Shown here piece after piece: positions 1-4,235 of a stretch of DNA of 5,270 nt. How positions within the stretch are numbered: position 1 is the first letter of the stretch; every line of letters starts with the position of its first letter. The notes beneath the pieces were generated by a model, which had not been told where the DNA came from, did not search any database, and saw only the letters and a list, made by a program, of their open reading frames with translations. Origin of the DNA: Chloroflexota bacterium (lineage in GTDB: Bacteria > Chloroflexota > Dehalococcoidia > DSTF01 > JACRBR01); the NCBI GenBank assembly GCA_021813085.1, contig JAKAMA010000202.1, positions 1 through 5,270 on the forward strand, written 5' to 3'. Made by a program: the position numbers and the translations under genes.

Positions 1-65
1 AAAGGTTAACCGCGCGGGTCGCCGGCGCCGCGCCCACGCCGCCCCGCTTCGATACCCGCACCCGC

Positions 66-96
66 CGCCATCCCGCACAATGGGCGCGGGATGGCG
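66..96 (+). promoter_or_regulatory. Perfect 11-bp inverted repeat covering the tlyA start codon
   Basis: The left arm CGCCATCCCGC (66-76) is the exact reverse complement of GCGGGATGGCG (86-96), with a 9-base centre (77-85). The right arm contains the ATG (91-93) of the methyltransferase gene. The hexamer CACAAT (76-81) in the centre resembles a -10 element placed 9 bases before the ATG, and no Shine-Dalgarno sequence is visible. If transcription starts upstream, the RNA would fold into a hairpin that hides the start codon. If the transcript is leaderless, the dyad is better read as an operator overlapping the promoter. The repeat is seen directly; the role is inferred. Confidence 0.5.
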
Positions 97-816
97 AAGA
101 AGCAGCGGCTCGACGTGGCCATGGTGGAGCGCGGGCTCGCGCCCTCGCGCGAGAAGGCGCGCGCCTTGATCCTCGCCGGCGACGTGCGCGTCGACGGCCG
201 GACCGAGACGCGAGCGGGCGCCGGCGTCGGCGACGGCACGGCGATCGAGGTGGAGAGGCCGCAGCGCTTCGTGAGCCGCGGCGGCGAGAAGCTCGACCAC
301 GCGCTCGCGGCGTTCGGTATCCACGTCGCCGGGCGCGTCGCGCTCGACGTGGGCTCCTCGACCGGCGGCTTCACGGACTGCCTGCTGCAGTGGGGTGCCG
401 CGCGCGTCTACGCCGTGGATGTCGGCTACGGGCAGTTGCACCAGCGGTTGCGCGCCGACCCGCGCGTCATCGTCATGGAGCGCACGAACATCCGCGACCT
501 CGACGCGCTGCCCGAGCGGCCGTCGCTCGCCACGGCCGACGCCTCGTTCATCTCGCTGACCAAGGTGCTGTCGCCCGTCATCGCGCTCGTCGCGCCGGGG
601 GCGGACATCGTGGCGCTGGTGAAGCCGCAGTTCGAGGCGGAGCGCCACGAGGTGCGGCGCGGCGTCGTGCGCGACCCGCTGGTACACGCCGCGGTCATCG
701 GCCGCGTGGCGTGGTGGTGCGTGCAGCAAGGGCTGCGCGTGCGCGGCGTCGCGGCGTCGCCGCTGCTCGGCCCGGCCGGCAACCGCGAGTTCTTCCTGTG
801 GCTGAGGGCGCCGTAG
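91..816 (+). CDS. tlyA: TlyA-family rRNA 2'-O-methyltransferase (S4 + FtsJ-like domains)
   Basis: The 241-residue cytoplasmic protein has an N-terminal S4 RNA-binding domain (about residues 4-57) and a Rossmann-fold FtsJ-like methyltransferase domain. The family's linker motif RFVSRGGEKL spans 59-68, and the SAM-binding motif LDVGSSTGGFTD spans 85-96, followed by AVDVGYGQL (108-116). A K-D-K-E set expected for a FtsJ-like active site is present: K67, D150 (ADASF), K178 (VKPQFE) and E233 (GNREFFLW). Characterised mycobacterial TlyA 2'-O-methylates 16S and 23S rRNA and affects capreomycin sensitivity; the older name haemolysin A is historical. Length is near the family norm (about 240-270). The ATG at 91 is chosen because the S4 domain begins directly after it. 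There is no Shine-Dalgarno site; the start lies in a perfect inverted repeat. The stop lies in a 19-bp tandem duplication. The next gene is 116 bp away with its own candidate promoter, so co-transcription is uncertain. Confidence 0.92.
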   Translation: MAKKQRLDVAMVERGLAPSREKARALILAGDVRVDGRTETRAGAGVGDGTAIEVERPQRFVSRGGEKLDHALAAFGIHVAGRVALDVGSSTGGFTDCLLQWGAARVYAVDVGYGQLHQRLRADPRVIVMERTNIRDLDALPERPSLATADASFISLTKVLSPVIALVAPGADIVALVKPQFEAERHEVRRGVVRDPLVHAAVIGRVAWWCVQQGLRVRGVAASPLLGPAGNREFFLWLRAP

Positions 817-836
817 CTGGCTGAGGGCGCCGTAGC
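799..836. repeat. Perfect 19-bp tandem duplication over the tlyA stop codon
   Basis: Two head-to-tail identical copies of TGGCTGAGGGCGCCGTAGC lie at 799-817 and 818-836, with no match beyond either edge. The first copy encodes the end of the methyltransferase (W-L-R-A-P and the TAG at 814-816). The second is wholly downstream of the stop. Because 19 is not a multiple of 3, the second copy is in a different frame. Perfect identity suggests a recent slippage or duplication event. Confidence 0.9.
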
Positions 837-843
837 GCGGCGC
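827..843 (+). terminator. Possible tlyA terminator hairpin without a U-tract
   Basis: GCGCCG (827-832) pairs perfectly with CGGCGC (838-843) across a five-base loop, 10 bases after the tlyA stop. Alternative pairings with GCGCC a few bases further on also exist. There is no run of T after the stem, so this is not a canonical intrinsic terminator. In DNA this rich in G+C, short stems are common by chance. Confidence 0.25.
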
Positions 844-876
844 ACCTGCCGGGCGCCTCGCCTCCACCCCTCGCAG

Positions 877-890
877 TATCATGAAGTCGA
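877..890 (+). promoter_or_regulatory. Candidate -10 element for the aldehyde dehydrogenase gene
   Basis: TATCAT (877-882) fits the TANNNT form of a -10 hexamer and stands out in a G+C-rich intergenic stretch. Transcription would begin near A890, giving a leader of about 43 bases before the ATG at 933. No clear -35 box is seen at the expected distance. An ATG at 890 is in another frame from the enzyme and is not taken as a start. Confidence 0.4.
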
Positions 891-891
891 T

Positions 892-927
892 GGCGCCGCG
901 CCCCCCGTTCGGCGCGCGCCGGAGGAG
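892..927 (+). promoter_or_regulatory. Leader hairpin abutting the GGAGGAG ribosome site
   Basis: GGCGC (892-896) can pair with GCGCC (916-920), and GCGCC (898-902) with GGCGC (911-915), leaving C897 bulged and an eight-base loop (903-910). The stem ends directly against the Shine-Dalgarno sequence GGAGGAG (921-927), which is five bases from the ATG at 933 and fixes that start. The pairing is seen; any effect on translation is inferred, and G+C-rich leaders often fold by chance. Confidence 0.35.
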
Positions 928-932
928 ACGCC

Positions 933-2417
933 ATGACGCAGGAGTACCAGAACCTGATCGGCGGCCGCTGGACGCCCGCCCGCGACGGCCGCCGCTTCGA
1001 GCGCGAGAACCCGGCGACCGGCGAGCCCACCGGCAGCTACCCGCGCTCCGGCCCCGACGACGTGCGCGACGCCGTCTGCGCCGCCCAGGATGCCGCGGCC
1101 GCCTGGCGCCGCACCCCCGCGCCGCGCCGCGGCGAGATCCTGTTCCGCGCCGCCGAGATCCTCGTGCGGGAGAAGGAGCGCTTCGCCCGCGAGCTGACCG
1201 GGGAGATGGGCAAGGTCATCAAGGAGGCGCGCGGCGACGTCCAGGAAGCCATCGACATGACGTACTACATGGCGGGCGAGGGCCGCCGCTCCTTCGGCCA
1301 GACGACGCCCTCCGAGCTGCCCGACAAGTTCGCGATGTCCGTCCGGGCGCCCGTCGGCGTCGTCGGCTGCATCACGCCGTGGAACTTCCCGATGGCGATC
1401 CCGTCGTGGAAGATCATGCCGGCGCTCGTCACGGGAAACACGGTCGTCTTCAAGCCGTCGCAGTACGCGCCGAAGAGCGCCTGCAACCTCGTGAAGACGC
1501 TCGAAGACGCGGGCATCCCGCCCGGCGTCATCAATCTCGTCTTCGGCGAGGGCGCCGAGGTCGGCGCGACGCTCGTCGAGCACCCGGCCGTGAGCCTCAT
1601 CTCGTTCACGGGCTCGAACGCCGTCGGCCGGCGGATCGCGATGCAGGGCGCCGAGCTGGGGAAGCCGGTGTCGCTCGAGATGGGCGGAAGGAACGCCATC
1701 ATCGTCATGGACGACGCCGATATCCCGCTCGCGCTCGACGGCGTGATCTGGAGCGCGTTCGGCACGACGGGCCAGCGCTGCACCGCCGCGAGCCGGGTGA
1801 TCGTGCAGGCCGGCGTGTACGACGAGTTCGCCGAGCGCCTCGTGCAGCGCGCCGAGCGTCTGCGGCTCGGCAACGGCCTCGACGAACGCACGGAGGTCGG
1901 CCCCGTCGTCAACACCGACCAGCTCCACAAGATCGATGCCTACATGGCCGTAGGACGCGACGAGGGCGCGACGCTGGCCTGCGGCGGCGCCACGACGAAC
2001 GTCGGCGACCTGGGCCGCGGCTACTTCTTCCAGCCGACCGTCTTCACGGACGCGAAGCCCCAGATGCGCATCGCGCAGGAGGAGATCTTCGGGCCGGTGA
2101 CCGCGCTCATCAAGGTGGGCTCGCTCGAAGAGGCGATCGCCGTCAACAACGGGGTGCCGTACGGCCTCAGCTCGTCGATATATACACGGGACGTTAACCG
2201 GGCGTTCCGCGCGGTGGAAGGCATCGATACCGGGCTCGTGTATGTGAACGCGGGCACGATCGGCGCCGAGGTGCACCTGCCGTTCGGCGGCACGCGCGGC
2301 ACCGGCAACGGCCATCGCGAGGCCGGCACCGCGGCGCTGGACACGTTCACGGAGTGGAAGACGGTGTACATCGACTACAGTGGCAGGCTGCAGAAGGCGC
2401 AGATCGATAGTGAATAG
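933..2417 (+). CDS. NAD(P)+-dependent aldehyde dehydrogenase family protein
   Basis: The 494-residue protein is a complete member of the aldehyde dehydrogenase superfamily, which oxidises an aldehyde to a carboxylic acid with NAD(P)+. Key residues are in order and at normal spacing: N151 in PWNFP, cofactor lysine K174 in FKPS, G227 in FTGSNAVG, general base E249 in LEMGG, catalytic C283 in GQRCT, and cofactor-binding E384 in EIFGPV. It has no signal peptide or membrane segment and is presumably cytosolic. The motifs around C283 (SAFGTTGQRCTAASR) and the C-terminal Y-S-G-R-L-Q tail resemble ALDH groups acting on semialdehydes, but substrate cannot be assigned. The ATG at 933 follows GGAGGAG by five bases. 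The ureohydrolase gene begins 114 bp downstream, suggesting linked amine or guanidino-compound catabolism; this is inference. The last residues D-S-E and the TAG stop are encoded by a heptad-repeat element, so the natural C-terminus may have been altered slightly. Confidence 0.92.
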   Translation: MTQEYQNLIGGRWTPARDGRRFERENPATGEPTGSYPRSGPDDVRDAVCAAQDAAAAWRRTPAPRRGEILFRAAEILVREKERFARELTGEMGKVIKEARGDVQEAIDMTYYMAGEGRRSFGQTTPSELPDKFAMSVRAPVGVVGCITPWNFPMAIPSWKIMPALVTGNTVVFKPSQYAPKSACNLVKTLEDAGIPPGVINLVFGEGAEVGATLVEHPAVSLISFTGSNAVGRRIAMQGAELGKPVSLEMGGRNAIIVMDDADIPLALDGVIWSAFGTTGQRCTAASRVIVQAGVYDEFAERLVQRAERLRLGNGLDERTEVGPVVNTDQLHKIDAYMAVGRDEGATLACGGATTNVGDLGRGYFFQPTVFTDAKPQMRIAQEEIFGPVTALIKVGSLEEAIAVNNGVPYGLSSSIYTRDVNRAFRAVEGIDTGLVYVNAGTIGAEVHLPFGGTRGTGNGHREAGTAALDTFTEWKTVYIDYSGRLQKAQIDSE

Positions 2418-2508
2418 TTGATAGTGAAGAGTGAATAGTCCGTCGGCTCCTGTCTGCTGTCTGTTGTCCCGCGAAGCGGGCTCCACCTTCCACCCACCAT
2501 CCTCCAGC
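2406..2508. repeat. Intergenic 7-base-repeat element with a central mini-hairpin
   Basis: Three adjoining blocks each show a 7-base period. Block A (2406-2440) is five degenerate copies of the type RATAGTG/AATAGTY. Block B (2450-2470) has CTGTCTG twice and then TTGTCCC. Block C (2481-2508) has four C-rich copies such as CTCCACC and TTCCACC. Between B and C is CCCGC-GAA-GCGGG (2468-2480). Block A is A+T-rich, unlike all the surrounding DNA. The element overlaps the end of the aldehyde dehydrogenase gene, including its stop (2415-2417), and ends 24 bases before the next start. It resembles the short tandem heptanucleotide repeats known from cyanobacteria and some other bacteria. Family membership and mobility are inferred. 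Confidence 0.75.
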
Positions 2509-2531
2509 GCTGATCCCGAGGGAAGGACTCC

Positions 2532-3524
2532 ATGACAGCCCACGTCTTCCGCCCCGCGCACCGTCCCTCGCACGAGCCGTCGACGCCGGCGGTGCCGCGC
2601 GGCGGCGAGGGCGCCATCCGTCACGGCTTCGCGTCGTTCTACGGCGCCCCGATCGTCGAGGACATGGACGACTGGCGCGCGGACATCGGCTTCGCCGGCG
2701 TGCCGTTCGACGCCGGCACGAACGACCGCCCCGGCGCGCGCTTCGGTCCGGCGGCGATCCGCGACGCATCCGCGCGCTATCACCCGGGCGAGGAGTGGGC
2801 GGGCTACATCGACGCCGAGCAGGGCGCGCGCATCCTCGAAGGCGTGTCGATGGCCGACGTGGGTGACGTCGATGTGCGCACCGTCGACCTGCTGGAGAAC
2901 TTCGAGATCATCACCGAGGCCGCGCGGCTGGTGCGCCGGAGCTGCCGCGTCCCGGTGTTCGTCGGCGGCGACCACGCGATCACGTTCCCGATCGTGCGGG
3001 CCTTCGACGACACGCCGCTGACCATCGTCCAGTTCGACGCGCACCAGGACTACACCGACGACAAGTACGGCGTGCGCTACTCGCACGACAACCACATGCG
3101 CCGGTCGAGCGAGCTGCCGCACGTCCGCCAGATCGTGCAGGTCGGGCTGCGCGGTGTGCTGGAGCGCTTCGAGCCCTACGACGCCGCCCTCCGTGACGGC
3201 GTCATCATCGTGCCGGCCGAGCGCATCGTGCGCGAGGGCGTGCCGGCGGCGCTGGCGTCACTGCCGGGCGCCGGCCCCGCGTACGTGACGGTCGACATCG
3301 ACGTGCTGGACCCGGCGGGCGCGCCGGGCACCGGCTACCCCGAGCCGGGCGGCATCAACTACTACCAGCTCAAGGAAGCGCTGCTCCTCGTCGCGCGCCA
3401 GTACGACGTCATCGGCTTCGACGTCACGGAGGTCGACCCCGTGTACGACGCCGCCGGCGTCACCGCCCGCATCGCCGCCAAGCTCATCCTCGACCTGCTC
3501 GGCGCGGTGTTCGCGCGCGGCTGA
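2532..3524 (+). CDS. Agmatinase/arginase-family ureohydrolase
   Basis: This 330-residue protein belongs to the ureohydrolase family (arginase, agmatinase/SpeB, guanidinobutyrase), di-metal (usually Mn2+) enzymes that release urea from a guanidino group. The metal-binding set is complete: H148 in GGDHAI, D169-H171-D173 in DAHQD, and D255 and D257 in VDIDVLDP, followed by the signature APGTGYPEPGG and the conserved E300. Residues from about 52 (DIGFAGVPFD) form the catalytic domain; the first ~50 residues are a family-variable extension. The segment S184-H-D-N-H-M takes the place of the H-G-T-x-F type motif found near the substrate site in classical agmatinases. The ATG at 2532 is supported by GAGGGAAGG (2518-2526) five bases upstream. 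With the aldehyde dehydrogenase upstream, agmatine or guanidinobutyrate breakdown is plausible, but exact substrate is open; proclavaminate-type and guanidinopropionate-type enzymes share these motifs. Confidence 0.9.
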   Translation: MTAHVFRPAHRPSHEPSTPAVPRGGEGAIRHGFASFYGAPIVEDMDDWRADIGFAGVPFDAGTNDRPGARFGPAAIRDASARYHPGEEWAGYIDAEQGARILEGVSMADVGDVDVRTVDLLENFEIITEAARLVRRSCRVPVFVGGDHAITFPIVRAFDDTPLTIVQFDAHQDYTDDKYGVRYSHDNHMRRSSELPHVRQIVQVGLRGVLERFEPYDAALRDGVIIVPAERIVREGVPAALASLPGAGPAYVTVDIDVLDPAGAPGTGYPEPGGINYYQLKEALLLVARQYDVIGFDVTEVDPVYDAAGVTARIAAKLILDLLGAVFARG

Positions 3525-3564
3525 GCCCCCTCCGCGGCCTTGCGGTCAGGTGGCCCGCTGCGCG

Positions 3565-3575
3565 CATACTCGGCC
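3565..3575 (+). promoter_or_regulatory. Candidate -10 element for the small repeat protein gene
   Basis: CATACT (3565-3570) lies five bases before the ATG at 3576, the spacing expected for a leaderless or near-leaderless transcript. TTGCGG (3540-3545), 19 bases upstream, could serve as a weak -35. No Shine-Dalgarno sequence precedes the ATG. The arrangement mirrors the better match before galT. Confidence 0.35.
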
Positions 3576-3893
3576 ATGGTGCCGAGGCGGTCTGACGCGA
3601 AACGCAACATGGGGCTTGTCCGCCAGGTCGCAGCCCGGCTTCGCGCTGGGGAGACCCCCGATGCGGGACCGTCCGTCCTGCGCCTGGCCGGGGTCCACCT
3701 GCTCAACCGGGCGGTGTATAACAAGCGCCGCCGCGCCGTCCGCGCGCTCGCCGCAGAGATCCGCGCCGGCGGCAAGCCCGCCGTGCCGGCCGAACTCGCG
3801 GAAGCGGTGCGCAAGCACCTTGCGTACCGCGCCTGGTACAACGAACAGCGGCGCCTGGAACGGGAGCAGCGACGGGAATCGCGCGGCCGGTAG
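3576..3893 (+). CDS. Small basic protein of two tandem 40-residue units, function unknown
   Basis: I do not recognise a family. From the ATG at 3576 the product is 105 residues, strongly basic (Arg-rich), with no signal peptide, membrane segment or cysteine. It consists of two units (residues 15-53 and 55-93, period 40) that align without gaps at 16 of 39 positions. Each unit begins V-R-x-x-A-A, has an R-A-G-x-x-P turn, and ends H-L-x-x-R-A-x-Y-N-x-x-R-R, followed by a charged tail. Of the 16 shared residues, 9 use different synonymous codons, which supports this frame as the coding one. The predicted character is helical; the basic surface could bind nucleic acid, but that is a guess. A start at TTG 3540 or ATG 3609 is possible; 3576 is preferred because of the CATACT hexamer just upstream. 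The preceding ureohydrolase gene ends 51 bases before this start. Confidence 0.65.
   Translation: MVPRRSDAKRNMGLVRQVAARLRAGETPDAGPSVLRLAGVHLLNRAVYNKRRRAVRALAAEIRAGGKPAVPAELAEAVRKHLAYRAWYNEQRRLEREQRRESRGR
3618..3854 (+). repeat. Ancient in-frame 120-bp duplication inside the small gene
   Basis: Bases 3618-3734 and 3738-3854 encode the two homologous 39-residue units, offset by exactly 120 bp. Protein identity is 16 of 39 with no gaps, while many shared residues use different codons, so the duplication is old and kept at the protein level rather than a recent DNA repeat. Confidence 0.7.
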
Positions 3894-3909
3894 GGAACGC
3901 GCCGGCCGC
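3883..3909. terminator. Terminator-like GC hairpin around the small gene's stop
   Basis: GCGGCCGG (3883-3890) and CCGGCCGC (3902-3909) form a perfect 8-bp stem with an 11-base loop that holds the TAG stop (3891-3893). No T-run follows on the + strand (CGACAGACAAC instead), so this would be a non-canonical terminator or an mRNA-end stabiliser. The arms are partly self-palindromic (GGCC, CCGG), which raises the chance of coincidence. Confidence 0.35.
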
Positions 3910-3911
3910 CG

Positions 3912-4041
3912 ACAGACAACAAACGCCCCGAGTTACCTGTCCGTCCCCCGGTTTCGTCCTCCCCCGGCCTTCCGGTTGGGCTTGCGCCGTCCCCGTACTG
4001 CCGGGCTCGTCCACCGAGGTCGTCCGTAGCAACTCGGAGCA
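3912..4041 (-). ncRNA. Speculative small structured RNA read leftward
   Basis: The minus-strand promoter at 4048-4076 would start transcription near 4041. Four bases later the RNA contains CCGAGUU (4037-4031), which is the exact complement of AACUCGG (3934-3928), so the 5' and 3' regions could close into a terminal stem about 110 nt across. Inside is GGC-GCAA-GCC (a GNRA-type loop) and CCGG-AAGG-CCGG. After the closing arm comes a U-rich stretch (UUUGUUGUCUGUC) that could be a terminator tail. A 7-bp long-range match alone is near chance level; only the combination is suggestive. No known RNA family was recognised. Confidence 0.2.
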
Positions 4042-4047
4042 ACCACT

Positions 4048-4076
4048 ACGATATCAGCACCTCCGGAGGCTGTCAA
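4048..4076 (-). promoter_or_regulatory. Candidate minus-strand sigma-70-type promoter with spacer palindrome
   Basis: On the minus strand TTGACA (4076-4071) matches the -35 consensus exactly. It is followed by a 17-bp spacer and TATCGT (4053-4048), which agrees with the -10 consensus at four of six positions. The spacer contains the perfect palindrome CCTCCGGAGG (4060-4069), a possible repressor or activator site. No convincing protein gene lies downstream on this strand. Confidence 0.4.
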
Positions 4077-4080
4077 TAGG

Positions 4081-4116
4081 GTTATGTCGGCACACGCATT
4101 GAAGTTTCGGCATAAC
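4081..4116. promoter_or_regulatory. 36-bp imperfect dyad, possible operator
   Basis: GTTATGTCGGCA (4081-4092) and TTTCGGCATAAC (4105-4116) are inverted copies matching at 9 of 12 positions, with the outer GTTATG/CATAAC perfect and a 12-base centre. The dyad lies just upstream of the minus-strand -35 and about 120-155 bases upstream of galT, so a regulator bound here could affect either direction. Symmetry is seen; the role is inferred. Confidence 0.4.
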
Positions 4117-4221
4117 GCCGGCCGGATTACGGTGAAGCGTCAATATGCGCCCCGTACCCCGTGCGCCGGCGGCCCGGACGGACCGTCTGGCCGCCGCCCG
4201 CCGGCCCGGCGCCGCGCCGAT

Positions 4222-4235
4222 GCTAGACTGCGCCC
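4222..4235 (+). promoter_or_regulatory. Leaderless-type galT promoter (-10 TAGACT)
   Basis: TAGACT (4224-4229) matches the TANNNT -10 form, preceded by TGC as in an extended -10, and six bases separate it from the GTG at 4236. This is the layout described for leaderless genes in Actinobacteria and Deinococcus, with transcription starting at or next to the start codon. There is no Shine-Dalgarno sequence and no clear -35. It decides the GTG at 4236 over the in-frame ATG at 4245. Confidence 0.6.

Larger units (their letters stand above)
3894..4235. other. 342-bp non-coding interval between the small gene and galT
   Basis: No convincing gene is seen here on either strand; open frames across it are low-complexity Arg/Pro/Ala readings typical of G+C-rich DNA. 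Bases 3894-4030 are G+C-rich and end in a segment that could be transcribed leftward. Bases 4031-4150 are noticeably richer in A+T and contain a candidate minus-strand promoter, a 10-bp palindrome and a 36-bp dyad, which looks like a regulatory region. Bases 4150-4235 are G+C-rich again and end with the galT -10 element. No tRNA or known riboswitch motif was recognised. Confidence 0.6.

Noticed and set aside
1..9. AAA-GGT-TAA as the end of an upstream gene
   Set aside because: Only two codons precede the stop, so it cannot be tested from the window.
881..2197. A + strand frame starting at ATG 881 just after the TATCAT hexamer
   Set aside because: Arg/Pro/Ala-rich translation in a frame different from the aldehyde dehydrogenase, which has intact motifs and a strong ribosome site at 921-927.
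2406..2508. CRISPR array
   Set aside because: The units are 7 bases with no unique spacers of regular length and no cas gene nearby.
879..3122. A 747-codon open frame on the minus strand antisense to the aldehyde dehydrogenase and ureohydrolase genes
   Set aside because: Low-complexity Arg/Ala/Val/His/Asp reading opposite two well-supported genes with complete family motifs; long antisense frames are expected in DNA this rich in G+C.
3905..4037. Signal recognition particle RNA or RNase P RNA on the minus strand, prompted by an ACCGGAAGG-like segment
   Set aside because: The conserved cores of these RNAs (for example GGTCAGG before the GGAA loop, or the RNase P GAGGAAAGTCC element) are absent.
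3362..4042. A 226-codon minus-strand frame downstream of the leftward promoter
   Set aside because: It runs antisense through the small gene and the ureohydrolase end, has no recognisable domain, and its Arg/Ser/Thr-rich composition is that of a shadow frame.
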